A stretch of DNA of 64,000 nt from Vibrio crassostreae 9ZC13 (GCF_000272045.2 NZ_AJYZ02000019.1:651246-715245), one strand, 5' to 3'. Positions 26,511-35,635 are shown, counted from the stretch's first letter. A program made the numbers and translations. The notes: generated from the letters alone by a model not told the origin.

Positions 26511-26823
26511 GATTGCCTCTCTATAAATTTATTAATGTGTTTCGTTCTGATGACAAGAATAATAGGTGATCTTTTGCAGGTTAAAAAATGACTAAAATTA
26601 GATTTTGGGATTAGTTTTTCTAATAAAACAAACCATTAACAACGCCACAAAATAGATATGCAGATTATGTGAGTACAAATTCAATATAGTGTTTAGATCA
26701 TGCATTTAGTACAAATACCCCGCAAACAACAGTGGCCAATGTCACAGAAAATTTACATAAATAAATTTTCCACTTCAGCAGCCACGTGTTCATTATCGAC
26801 TTTTCGATAAGTTATATTTGTTT
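26511..26823. other. Intergenic region between small DUF1127-like gene and alx
   Basis: About 310 AT-rich bases. A possible promoter for the small gene (TATTAT about 40 bases before its start) is weak. No ORF or RNA gene is evident. Confidence 0.4.
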
Positions 26824-27825
26824 TTAATTTACTTGTTCAATGCCTGGCTTCTTCGCATAAACCGACGCTATAACCGCAATCGTCATCGTAGAAACCAATA
26901 CCGCCAATGACCAGTAAGTTGGGATAGCCCACTCGCTATCAACCAGAAGCATTTTCACACCAATGAACACCATGATGAATGAAAGCGCGGGTTTCAAATA
27001 GATGAACTTGTCCATCATACCTTGCAGTACAAAATACAACGAGCGAAGACCAAGTAACGCAAACACGTTAGCCGCAAGTACCAAGAACGGTTCTTGTGTT
27101 ACCGCAAAGATCGCAGGGATAGAGTCTAATGCAAACATCACGTCCATGACTGCGATCGCACCGATGACCAACATCATTGGAGTGAATGCCCATTTAGCAC
27201 CCTGTTTAACCATTAATGCAGGGCCATGGAAGTCCTCTGTTACCGGCATCACTTTACGAAGTAGCTTTTCAGGCAGAGTATTCACACTCTCCTCTTCGCC
27301 CTTGTCTAATGCCAGCTTAATACCTGTACCAATCAAGAACGCAGCGAACACGTAAAGCACCCAGTGATATTCCGCCAATAGCTGTGCGCCTAGTGCGATC
27401 ATAATTGCACGAAGCACCAATGCACCAATTACGCCCCAAAGAAGCGCACGAGGTCTTAGATGCTCAGGAACTTGGTATTGAGCAAAGATCATCGCAAAAA
27501 CAAACAAGTTGTCTACGCTAAGGGATTTTTCTAACAAGTAACCCGTAATGAATGACACGGTTGCTTTTTGCGCTGTGTAGTCACTGTTCGGCGCATAAAT
27601 GTCCCAAAATAGGTAAATCGAGCCAGCAAACAAAAACGCAAGTACAAACCAGAAAACACTCCAGATTGCCGCTTTCTTGATAGTAACGTTACCGCCACGA
27701 GTCTGATAGATATCAATAGAGACGAGAATAACCGTTAGCAGGAAAAAGCCCGCATAAGTCGTCATGATTGGCGATGAAAAAAAGGATTCACTATTTGTAG
27801 ATAATAGAGATTGAGTTGAGTTCAT
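26824..27825 (-). CDS. alx: Alx/TerC-family membrane protein, riboswitch-controlled
   Basis: Start at 27825 follows GGAGGA by a few bases; a longer frame to 27870 lacks a good site. The 333-residue inner-membrane protein has about nine hydrophobic segments and the paired acidic motifs of TerC/Alx proteins (DNLFVFAMIF and DVMFALDSIPA). Alx is a pH- and manganese-linked transporter; in E. coli its mRNA leader is a yybP-ykoY-family element (PRE). The same element is present upstream here, at 27908-28017. Its likely task is to export or balance Mn2+; the biochemical detail is from family knowledge. Confidence 0.92.
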   Translation of the reverse strand: MNSTQSLLSTNSESFFSSPIMTTYAGFFLLTVILVSIDIYQTRGGNVTIKKAAIWSVFWFVLAFLFAGSIYLFWDIYAPNSDYTAQKATVSFITGYLLEKSLSVDNLFVFAMIFAQYQVPEHLRPRALLWGVIGALVLRAIMIALGAQLLAEYHWVLYVFAAFLIGTGIKLALDKGEEESVNTLPEKLLRKVMPVTEDFHGPALMVKQGAKWAFTPMMLVIGAIAVMDVMFALDSIPAIFAVTQEPFLVLAANVFALLGLRSLYFVLQGMMDKFIYLKPALSFIMVFIGVKMLLVDSEWAIPTYWSLAVLVSTMTIAVIASVYAKKPGIEQVN

Positions 27826-27907
27826 TATTCCTCCGGGCGGAAGAACTGTACAAAGACCTTCCGCAAACAAAGCATATCAAGCTCCATTACGGATCTTGAC
27901 TGTGATT

Positions 27908-28017
27908 GCGTTGGTCTCGTTGAAGTGAAATATGGGATTTCACTTTTACATACCGGATAGACTCTTGGCCTAACGAGATGACGATATGTAAACTTGCGCT
28001 AACTACTCCCCAAACGC
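27908..28017 (-). ncRNA. yybP-ykoY manganese riboswitch in the alx leader
   Basis: On the minus strand the leader holds the three hallmark segments: GGGGAGTAG (28011-28003), CGTCATC (27983-27977) and CGAGACC (27919-27913). They are enclosed by a P1 stem formed by GCGTTTGG and CCAACGC. An internal helix (AAGTGAAATCCCATATTTCACTT) lies between the second and third. The aptamer binds Mn2+ and, in E. coli, also responds to alkaline pH. Between the aptamer and the start, GCGGAAG pairs with CTTCCGC next to the CCGGAGGA ribosome site, a plausible expression platform. Confidence 0.92.
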
Positions 28018-28046
28018 GTGGATAATAATCCTCTGGTTGTGTTTCG

Positions 28047-28074
28047 TCTATATAAATTTGCACGGAAAAAGCAA
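28047..28074 (-). promoter_or_regulatory. Candidate promoter of the riboswitch-alx transcript
   Basis: TTGCTT (28074-28069), 16-nt spacer and TATAGA (28052-28047) place the transcript start about 25 bases before the riboswitch P1 stem. The -35 overlaps the T tract of the preceding terminator. Confidence 0.6.
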
Positions 28075-28095
28075 AAAAGGAGCAAACGCTCCTTT
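28069..28095 (-). terminator. Terminator of the 31-residue small ORF
   Basis: AAAGGAGC/GCTCCTTT stem with an AAAC-type loop (8 bp), followed on the minus strand by T6 and more Ts, about 105 bases after the small ORF stop. Confidence 0.85.
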
Positions 28096-28201
28096 CTGAT
28101 TGATGCCACTTTGTCAAATAGACACGCGAATTGATTCTAAGAATAAATTCGCAAGTCAAACACACTATTGCACTGCGTAATGAAGTTGCAAAAAGAGCAA
28201 T

Positions 28202-28297
28202 TTACAGCCCTGCGGCAGGTATTAAATACACTAACGCTGACCAAACTGATACCCAACCGACAACCGCTACCGCATCTAACCAATCTTTCTTATCCAT
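28202..28297 (-). CDS. Unannotated 31-residue membrane peptide
   Basis: An ATG at 28297 has GGAG 6 bases upstream and opens 31 codons to a TAA at 28202. The peptide starts MDKKDWLDAVAVVGWVSVWS and continues into a hydrophobic stretch ending IPAAGL, a single membrane-spanning helix after a charged N-terminus. A strong terminator follows. Below the usual annotation size. Similar tiny membrane proteins (MgtS, KdpF, YshB types) tune transporters; nothing identifies this one's partner. Neighbours are a Mn-riboswitch alx gene and a nucleotidase gene. Confidence 0.6.
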   Translation of the reverse strand: MDKKDWLDAVAVVGWVSVWSALVYLIPAAGL

Positions 28298-28399
28298 GCA
28301 TATCTCCACAAGAAGGCGACCTGCAGAGATAAAGCATAAACAATGCCAATTTTATAAATAACCCAAAGTAATAGTGTTAAATATCAGTATCAGCTTTAG

Positions 28400-30139
28400 T
28401 TATCTAAAACACTCCATGCAATTCAACGGTTCATTGAGTTGAAGCGACTCTGGGTGGTCTTGCAGAAACTCGATGAAGCAGTCTGCCATAGAGTCAGTGG
28501 TGACCGTGCCATCACCGATCATATCCAACACAGCGTTATAGCCCTCTTTGCCTTTCATTGTATAGGCTGACGACGCGCCCCGGTAAATACGGTTGCGAGA
28601 AACAGCTTGCCAACCTGAATCATCAGAGTGAATTTCTAGATGGTGAATCCTGTGTCCTATAGGCGCTTCTTTGTGGTAACAAAACCTCAAATTATGTGTA
28701 TAAGGAAAGCTACCTGAACCTGTGCCCACGACACCATTATCAATCGCGTTATTGATTGCACCTTCAAGCATGCCAGCGATCGTTTCACCTTTTACTTCAT
28801 ACACACCAATAGGTACGGCAAACGGTAGTAGTTTTCCGGCAATATCGGCAACAGAGACATCGCCGCTGTTCAGTGAATTTCTTACACCACCGGCGTTGTG
28901 AATGGCAAAGTCAACCTGATGCCCTTTCTTGTTCATTAGATGGTGAAATGATTGAGCAACCAAGGGGGCTAGTTGACTCGGGCCTTTAGCATCTGGAATA
29001 CGTACATGGCGAAGTTTAGTGTCTGCATGAGCAATCACTTGTTGCTGAAGCCTTCGAACTCGCGGCTGGTATTTATCCGTCAGAATGCTCTGCAGCTCAG
29101 GATCTTTCTTACACACTGCAATATTAGGGTGATTGTTTAAAAACTCACACGCCATATCGTGGGCATCGTCTTGCCCTACTTCACTCAGTTTCGCGTCTAT
29201 AAAGAGTCGACGGCCTAATAACAGTTCGTTTTTACCATTGAAGTGCGTCACTTTGCCTTGAGAATCGAACTCGATTTCGCAGTGTCCTAAGCTCATGGCG
29301 TGGAAACCCGCTTGCACAACATAGGTATCGCCAATTTTCACACCGTATTCATCATCTTTAACTAAGCCGATATCAGCGAAATCACCTTGTAAGCGATGAC
29401 TATGACCACCAACGATGACACCAATACCTGTTACGTTGGCTGCTAACTCTAAATCAGCTTCGTAACCAAGATGGCTAAGTAACACAATCTTGTTGATACC
29501 TGCTTGATGGATTTGCTCAATGGTCCCTTTTGCTGTTTCCAAAGCATTTTCAAACGGTGTATCGGTATCTGGGTTAGCGATGCCTGCCATCTTGTCGATG
29601 CTTAAGCCGAATATTGCGACCTTCTCGCCATCAAACTCTTTCGTTATAAAAGAAGCACTTCGTGTTTCAGGTAGATAAGGCTTAACAATGTCGTTGTCCG
29701 CTAGCGTATGAGTTTTATTGATATCCTCATTCGATAGATTCCAGTTACCGGCCAACAGCGGGAATTTGATTCTTTTCGCGAAAATCGCAACGGGCTCATT
29801 ACCCATGTCTAACTCGTGATTACCGAGCGTCATGGCATCTATATTAAGGGCATTCAACAAATCGGCATTGGCTTTTCCCTTGAATAAGGAAAAGTACAAC
29901 GTGCCCTGGAAGCAGTCACCAGCGTGCAAGAACAAGGTTCCAACCTTCTGACGCTGGGCATCTTGTTCTATTTGTTTGAAGCGTGTTGAAATTCGAGCAA
30001 AGCCACCAGCACTGACATAAGGTTCAATGATGTGGTTGTTCATTTTAAGTGATAGCTGTAACGAGGTTGGTTCAAAGTATGAGTGGGTGTCGTTGATGTG
30101 TGCCAACACTATTTTTGTCGGCTTATTCTTTTTAGTCAT
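28400..30139 (-). CDS. Bifunctional 5'-nucleotidase / 2',3'-cyclic phosphodiesterase-type metallophosphatase
   Basis: A 579-residue UshA/CpdB-family enzyme. The metallophosphatase domain has all metal motifs in order: AHINDTHSY, HAGDCFQGT, LGNHELDMG, LSHLG and GGHSHRLQGD (residues about 10-250). The C-terminal 5'-nucleotidase domain carries NAGGVRNSL and the GSGSFPYTHN aromatic substrate-stacking region. Both domains look intact. Unlike UshA or CpdB, the N-terminus (MTKKNKPTKIVLAHIND) shows no signal peptide, so the protein may be cytoplasmic or use a different start. Substrate range is inferred. Confidence 0.9.
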   Translation of the reverse strand: MTKKNKPTKIVLAHINDTHSYFEPTSLQLSLKMNNHIIEPYVSAGGFARISTRFKQIEQDAQRQKVGTLFLHAGDCFQGTLYFSLFKGKANADLLNALNIDAMTLGNHELDMGNEPVAIFAKRIKFPLLAGNWNLSNEDINKTHTLADNDIVKPYLPETRSASFITKEFDGEKVAIFGLSIDKMAGIANPDTDTPFENALETAKGTIEQIHQAGINKIVLLSHLGYEADLELAANVTGIGVIVGGHSHRLQGDFADIGLVKDDEYGVKIGDTYVVQAGFHAMSLGHCEIEFDSQGKVTHFNGKNELLLGRRLFIDAKLSEVGQDDAHDMACEFLNNHPNIAVCKKDPELQSILTDKYQPRVRRLQQQVIAHADTKLRHVRIPDAKGPSQLAPLVAQSFHHLMNKKGHQVDFAIHNAGGVRNSLNSGDVSVADIAGKLLPFAVPIGVYEVKGETIAGMLEGAINNAIDNGVVGTGSGSFPYTHNLRFCYHKEAPIGHRIHHLEIHSDDSGWQAVSRNRIYRGASSAYTMKGKEGYNAVLDMIGDGTVTTDSMADCFIEFLQDHPESLQLNEPLNCMECFR

Positions 30140-30377
30140 ATTTTCTTCTCTCTTTGTCCCTTCATACTAGGTCGAGAATCATGACAGAATCGTGAATTTT
30201 ATGAAACTGCACTGCAAAAAAATACTCGAGATAGATCAAAAATCTCATTTTGCACCGTATTAATAAACAACGGGTTTTGTGACAGGTGAGCATACCGGAT
30301 TTGGATTTTTCGATTATGATTAAAGATATCTGTTAGCTTTCAAATAATTAGCAGAGCCTTCCGTTAGGAGTAAGCCT

Positions 30378-32129
30378 ATGCAACTAGAAAGAATCGAGAT
30401 TTCTGGCTTTCGAGGTATCAAGCGCATGTCACTCGCGTTTGACGAGCTAACCACGCTTATTGGTGAAAATACTTGGGGTAAGTCTTCATTATTGGATGCC
30501 CTTTCCGTCATTCTGCCCTCAGACGGTGTGCCATATCACTTTGAAATGACCGATTTTCATGTCGATTACTCTGTTTCACACCCGCAGTCTCAACATCTTC
30601 AAATTGTTCTCGCTTTAAAAGCTAACGATAAGAGCGAACTTAACGCAGGTCGTTATCGCAAACTCAAACCTATTTGGGTTCAAGATGAATTTGGCGTATT
30701 TCGCATCTACTATCGCATCAGCGCGACGTTAGAACAGTATGAGACAACAACACACTATGCATTTCTTGGTTTGGACGGTAATCCGCTCAAGCTTCATCAT
30801 TCAGAAAAGCTTGCTCAAGAATTAATGACCTTACATCCCGTTATCCGTTTGCGTGATGCAAGGCACTTTGATCGTCCTTTCAACGGCAAGTCCCTTAACC
30901 ACAATGCTCACCTGCCGACTAATGTTCACGCAACTAATGCAAATTCAAACGGGAACGGGAACCATCACACGAGCAATGGCACAACAAATGGAAACGGCGC
31001 CAATAACGGTAATGGTCGACAAGCAAGAATAGAAAAACGAATAGACAACACCTGCCGCCGTCTTATGGCGATACCCGGACATGTTAATAAAGGTGAAATG
31101 CGCAGTAGCCTAGAGTCGATGCAAAGTTTGATTGAGCACTATTTTTCTTTCAAAAGTACTTCTCGTCGTAACCCTAGAAAACAGCGAGACGGATTGCTTT
31201 ATTCTGCGGGTACCAATGATCAGAGTATTCATCAACTCGTCGAAGAGACCAAGAACAAACAAACTCGCTTATTATTCATGGGGTTACTTAACGCTTATCT
31301 ACAAGCTAAAGGGCCAAACGACTTAAGGCGATGTGCGCGCCCTCTGTTGATCCTTGAAGATCCAGAAGGTCGATTGCACCCAACACACTTGGCAAGGGCT
31401 TGGAGCTTGATGCAGAAATTGCCCATGCAGAAAATCCTGACCACCAACAGTGGCGACCTACTTGCGGCGGTCCCACTTCAATCGATTCGTCGCTTGGTTC
31501 GTCAGTCAGACAAAACCATCGCCAATCAACTCAACATGAACCATTTCAGTAAGGATGAACTTCGACGAATTGGTTTTCATATCCGCTTCCACCGCTCTGG
31601 GGCACTATTTGCTCGCTGTTGGCTATTAGTAGAAGGTGAAACCGAGGTTTGGTTGTTCAATGAACTTGCCAACCAATGTGGCTATAACCTAGCAGCAGAA
31701 GGTGTGCAGATTATTGAGTTCGCCCAATCAGGACTTAAGGCACTGATTAAGGTCGCGCAAGAGTTTGGCATCGATTGGCATGTGGTAACTGACGGCGATG
31801 CGGCGGGTAAAAAATACGCAGCAACGGTGCTATCGAAGCTTGGTAATGATCAGGAAAGACATCGACTCACGGAACTGCCAGATAAAGATATCGAGCATTA
31901 CCTATATATGAATGGATTTGAGAGCTTTTTCCGTGACATGGTTAAGATTCCATACGATCACCCTATCCCTCCAAAGAAAGTGGTTGCCAAGGTATTGAAG
32001 AAACATGCAAAACCCGACCTTGCACTCGCCATTGTTTCTCATTGCGAGAATCAAGGACAAGAATGCATTCCGCTTTTATTAAGGTGGACATTAAAACGCG
32101 TGATCACCATGGCGAATGGAAATACCTAA
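30378..32129 (+). CDS. YbjD-like OLD-family ATP-dependent nuclease with Asn/Gly-rich linker
   Basis: A 583-residue DUF2813 protein similar to E. coli YbjD. The N-terminal AAA domain starts with Walker A GENTWGKSS (about residue 30). The Walker B region is LILEDPEGRLHP (about 320), so the ATPase is split by an insertion. The C-terminal Toprim domain shows LLVEGETEVW and the metal-binding DGDAAGKKYA. OLD-family proteins cut nucleic acid in DNA repair or phage defence. A low-complexity Asn/Gly/His/Thr stretch (about residues 180-215) interrupts the ATPase. TAGGAG precedes the ATG. No defence genes lie nearby. Confidence 0.9.
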   Translation: MQLERIEISGFRGIKRMSLAFDELTTLIGENTWGKSSLLDALSVILPSDGVPYHFEMTDFHVDYSVSHPQSQHLQIVLALKANDKSELNAGRYRKLKPIWVQDEFGVFRIYYRISATLEQYETTTHYAFLGLDGNPLKLHHSEKLAQELMTLHPVIRLRDARHFDRPFNGKSLNHNAHLPTNVHATNANSNGNGNHHTSNGTTNGNGANNGNGRQARIEKRIDNTCRRLMAIPGHVNKGEMRSSLESMQSLIEHYFSFKSTSRRNPRKQRDGLLYSAGTNDQSIHQLVEETKNKQTRLLFMGLLNAYLQAKGPNDLRRCARPLLILEDPEGRLHPTHLARAWSLMQKLPMQKILTTNSGDLLAAVPLQSIRRLVRQSDKTIANQLNMNHFSKDELRRIGFHIRFHRSGALFARCWLLVEGETEVWLFNELANQCGYNLAAEGVQIIEFAQSGLKALIKVAQEFGIDWHVVTDGDAAGKKYAATVLSKLGNDQERHRLTELPDKDIEHYLYMNGFESFFRDMVKIPYDHPIPPKKVVAKVLKKHAKPDLALAIVSHCENQGQECIPLLLRWTLKRVITMANGNT

Positions 32130-32196
32130 ACATAATTTGTTTTATAGATGCTATCAGTTGCTCTACTGATGAAATATTTATCTAGTCGCCTCAACC

Positions 32197-32223
32197 AAAA
32201 AAGGCACACCAAACGGTGTGCCT
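32197..32223 (-). terminator. Terminator of the DUF1097 gene
   Basis: AGGCACACC/GGTGTGCCT stem with a short loop, with A6 on the plus strand, so T6 follows it on the minus strand; it lies about 80 bases after the DUF1097 stop. Confidence 0.8.
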
Positions 32224-32305
32224 GTATAAATCGATATACAAATTAATTGGGGGTTATCTTGCAAGAGTTCACAGTGACTAACTAAGGTTAGGTTAGGTTA
32301 ACGAA

Positions 32306-32800
32306 TTAAGCCTTTGCCTGTTTAGCGTGTTGTTCAACAACTTCCGAAGATTGAGTCGATTTCTCGTGAAGCCATAGCCCCGTTGCTTTCATCAAGTATC
32401 CAAATACACCACCAAGCAGTAAAGATGGCACTACAAGTTGCCAATCACCACCTGCAGCAAACGTCGCACAGCAACCAATGAAGGTGCCTGGGATATAACC
32501 TAGCCACGCTTGTTTCGCTTGAATACACATAAAGAAAGCCACAATAGCAGTAATCATGTAGCCTAAAATCTCTAACCCTGCGAAGGTTGAGCTTTCGATA
32601 ATCACCATTGCCCAGAATACGCCAGTCATGTTGGTCAATAAGCTACCTGCTAGTCCTTTAACGCCGCCTGTTGGCGAAGCAAAGTAACTGGTGCAACCTA
32701 AGAAACCTGCCCATGACAATAAGCCGAAAGAGATAGCAATCCATCCCCATAGACCTGACAAAATACCTGTTGTTAATGAAATCGCGACTAATGTACTCAT
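32306..32800 (-). CDS. DUF1097 inner-membrane protein (YcdZ-like)
   Basis: A 164-residue protein with five hydrophobic segments and only short loops, ending in a hydrophilic tail (EKSTQSSEVVEQHAKQAKA). GCTSYFASPTGG and GYIPGTFIGCCATFA segments match E. coli YcdZ and the DUF1097 family. Family function unknown. It is tandem with, and downstream of, the LysR gene that ends 200 bases away, and ends at its own terminator. Confidence 0.8.
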   Translation of the reverse strand: MSTLVAISLTTGILSGLWGWIAISFGLLSWAGFLGCTSYFASPTGGVKGLAGSLLTNMTGVFWAMVIIESSTFAGLEILGYMITAIVAFFMCIQAKQAWLGYIPGTFIGCCATFAAGGDWQLVVPSLLLGGVFGYLMKATGLWLHEKSTQSSEVVEQHAKQAKA

Positions 32801-33004
32801 ACTATTTCTAAAGCCTAATTACGTAATTGAACGCAACCGGATTTAGCCTCACTTAAAATCAAGTAAGCATACTATGGGAAGATAGCCCTTATTTAGCCGA
32901 TCACGATCACATTAATAATGTATGCAGATGTGTATTTATCACTAGATAGAGACCGAAATCGCTTATTCAACATATTTGGTTATCAGTATTTTATCAATTT
33001 ATCG

Positions 33005-33910
33005 TTACAAAACCGATGGCTTGCCTTTCATCATGCGCTTACCTTCTCGCTTAATACACTCAGCAAGTGGGTTCTCAGACATATCTGCACGCCAAATAAA
33101 GGACAAGGTTCTTTCCATTTCAAGCTCAGGGACATTTAATGTGACCAGTTGACCAGACTCAACAAACTGTTCGACATCGAGATAAGGTAAACACGTTAAA
33201 TATGGGCCGTTTGCAACCAAACTTCTTAAAACAGGAACGTGTTCATACTCTCGCCAAACATCAAGATCACCAATTAAATGGTGAATAGAGCTATCAAAAA
33301 CTTTGCGAGTACCCGAACCATGTTCACGTAATACCCATTTTGCTTGTTCTAATTGCGCCAAGCTGACTCGTTCACGCTTCGCAAACGGGTGATGAGCCGA
33401 TGCAACCACCGTTAAATGGTCCGTACACCACACTTCTTGGTGAACTCGGTTGTCATCACAACGACCTTCGATAACACCCAAGTCATATTGATAATCTAAT
33501 ACGCCATCAATAACCGCATCGGTACTTTGTACGCCGAGCGAGATTCGCATCTCAGGAAAGTCGTTATCAATAATACTGATGAGGTCAGGAACTAGGTGTT
33601 CCGCTGGTGTTTGGCTTGCACCGAGTTTGAGCTCTCCACTTAGTAAATGCTGCTCATAAAAACCCATCTCAATTTGCTGCGCATCTTGCAGTAAACGCTT
33701 CGCTTTAGGCCTTAGCCACATCCCCCAATGAGTAAGAGCCATTTGCTTGCCCTGCCTTTCAAACAAAGGCCTGCCGAGCATTTTTTCCAACTGTGCAAGA
33801 GACATACTTGTCGCCGACTGAGTCAACGCCAATTTGTCTGCTGCCTGACTAACGCTCCCGGAGTCTGCTACTGCATCAAATACCGCGAGTTGCTTTAATG
33901 AATAACGCAA
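33005..33910 (-). CDS. LysR-family transcriptional regulator (YeiE-like)
   Basis: A 301-residue regulator. Residues 1-60 are the HTH (LAVFDAVADSGSVSQAADKLALTQSATSMSLAQLEKMLG). The effector domain keeps the YeiE-style layout (LKLGASQTPAEHLVPDLI). It is divergent from the FNT-CBS channel gene, with 273 bases between starts, so regulation of that channel is likely by the common LysR arrangement. E. coli YeiE is linked to sulfite/cysteine and iron control; whether that applies is uncertain. Confidence 0.85.
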   Translation of the reverse strand: MRYSLKQLAVFDAVADSGSVSQAADKLALTQSATSMSLAQLEKMLGRPLFERQGKQMALTHWGMWLRPKAKRLLQDAQQIEMGFYEQHLLSGELKLGASQTPAEHLVPDLISIIDNDFPEMRISLGVQSTDAVIDGVLDYQYDLGVIEGRCDDNRVHQEVWCTDHLTVVASAHHPFAKRERVSLAQLEQAKWVLREHGSGTRKVFDSSIHHLIGDLDVWREYEHVPVLRSLVANGPYLTCLPYLDVEQFVESGQLVTLNVPELEMERTLSFIWRADMSENPLAECIKREGKRMMKGKPSVL

Positions 33911-34183
33911 AATTCATCCTTAATGCTTTTAATTATTTGTGTCCTGATGCTCGTTTTTTATAAAGCCAATGAGCAATCAATTTCATTCTACGCGTAACCC
34001 AATCTATATCAATAAATTTGATGTGGTTTCTAAAAATTATCAATTTTACCTCTACCCATCAACGCCCTAATCTGGAATGGCAGGACACAACGAGCCCTGC
34101 AAAACATTACTGATTAACCATTACGGATTAACCAAGTCATTAACACTAGGAATTACACATGACGGATTGTTCAAGGGGGGGAT

Positions 34184-35635
34184 ATGGCAACCAGCACTTC
34201 TGAAAATCATCAACTGTTCTCACCAACAGAAATGATGGCGGAAGCAGAGAAGTTTGCATTAAGTAAAGCAAATAAAACCAGCAGCATGACATTGAGTTTG
34301 GCAATCATGGCTGGCGCATTCATCGGGCTTGCTTTTTTGTTCTACATCACGGTAACCACGGGCAGCGCTGATGCTGGATGGGGATTGAGTCGCTTAGCCG
34401 GCGGTCTTGCATTCAGTATGGGTTTGATCTTGATTGTGATTTGCGGTGGTGAGCTATTTACCAGCTCAGTGTTATCCAGCATCTCATGGGCTAACAAGCA
34501 AATCACCTTCACTAAGATGCTGTCTATCTGGGGCAAAGTGTATGTCGGCAACTTTATCGGTGCCATGTTCCTATTGGCTTTGGTAAGCGCAGCAGGCTTA
34601 TATCAACTGGATGGCGGCCAATGGGGCTTAAACGCTCTAAACATTGCTCAACACAAGCTGCACCACAGCCCAGTTCAAGCGTTTGCTTTGGGTGTGCTTT
34701 GTAACTTGTTGGTGTGTTTAGCGATTTGGTTAACGTTCAGCTCTGCTAACGCAATGACCAAAGCAATGATGACCGTGTTACCCGTTGCAATGTTCGTAAG
34801 CTCAGGCTTTGAACACTGTGTGGCGAATATGTTCATGGTTCCTCTAGGCATCACGATTCAAACATTCGCCCCGGAAAGCTTCTGGATGCAAATCGGTGCA
34901 ACACCGGCGCAGTACGCAGACTTAAACGTCATGCAATTTGTCACAGCAAACTTAATACCAGTGACAATCGGCAACATCGTAGGTGGTTCAGTATTGGTCG
35001 GCTTAGCCAACTGGAGTATCTACCGTCGCCCACAACTTAAAGCAGCAAAAATTACCGCTATTACACAAACAACAGAAATTACGTCAGTTAAGGAAATTAC
35101 TATGAACACAGCAACTACTATCAAGCAAATCATGAACACTCAACCAATTACATTGAGCGTTGAAATGCCAACATCAGTCGCGATTGATACACTTTTAGAC
35201 GCGCAACTTGTTAGCGCTCCTGTTTGTGATGTTGAAGGCCGTCTAGTGGGTATCTTCTCGGTTCATGACGTAATGGTTGACCTTTGGTGCCAAGATTACA
35301 TCCCAACTAAAGGCCAAAAAGTCGTAGACCTAATGAGCCGTGACGTTGTGGCAATCGATGCAAACGACAAGCTAGTAGACGTTGCTGAGTTCCTATGCAT
35401 CGACAAAGAGCAACTGTACCCGACGACAAGCATGGGCTTCGCAACTCGCTTGACATCTCTTTCTCTAGAAGAGCGTGCAAAAGCGATGAAAGTAAGCCAA
35501 CCACATATGCTTCCAGTGTTAGAAAATGGCGTGATGGTGGGTGTGTTGACTCGCATTGAAGTGATGCAAGCACTGCGTCCAATCTACGGTGACCGACTAA
35601 ACGTGGTTCCTCAAGCTGAACTAGAAACAGCTTAA
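34184..35635 (+). CDS. Formate/nitrite-type channel fused to a CBS-domain pair
   Basis: A 483-residue fusion. Residues about 15-290 are an FNT channel (FocA/NirC family): six membrane segments, FTSSVLSS and VGNFIGAM loops, and SGFEHCVANMFMVPLG containing the conserved central pore His. Residues about 307-465 form two CBS modules (IKQIMNTQPITL...VSAPVCD and VVDLMSRDVVAID...MLPVLENGVMVGVLTRIEVMQ), usual adenine-nucleotide sensors. The linker holds an in-frame ATG at 35102 with AAGGA seven bases upstream, so the CBS part may also be made alone. The start is uncertain: an out-of-frame ATG at 34159 with TAGGA precedes a G7 tract (34175-34181) just before this ATG. Confidence 0.87.
   Translation: MATSTSENHQLFSPTEMMAEAEKFALSKANKTSSMTLSLAIMAGAFIGLAFLFYITVTTGSADAGWGLSRLAGGLAFSMGLILIVICGGELFTSSVLSSISWANKQITFTKMLSIWGKVYVGNFIGAMFLLALVSAAGLYQLDGGQWGLNALNIAQHKLHHSPVQAFALGVLCNLLVCLAIWLTFSSANAMTKAMMTVLPVAMFVSSGFEHCVANMFMVPLGITIQTFAPESFWMQIGATPAQYADLNVMQFVTANLIPVTIGNIVGGSVLVGLANWSIYRRPQLKAAKITAITQTTEITSVKEITMNTATTIKQIMNTQPITLSVEMPTSVAIDTLLDAQLVSAPVCDVEGRLVGIFSVHDVMVDLWCQDYIPTKGQKVVDLMSRDVVAIDANDKLVDVAEFLCIDKEQLYPTTSMGFATRLTSLSLEERAKAMKVSQPHMLPVLENGVMVGVLTRIEVMQALRPIYGDRLNVVPQAELETA

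Noticed and set aside
28131..28361. 76-codon plus-strand ORF over the small membrane ORF
   Set aside because: No ribosome site and low-quality composition; the minus-strand ORF with RBS and terminator is the better explanation.
32896..32911. CRP-like TGTGA half-site upstream of the DUF1097 gene
   Set aside because: The second half (TCGGC) is far from TCACA.
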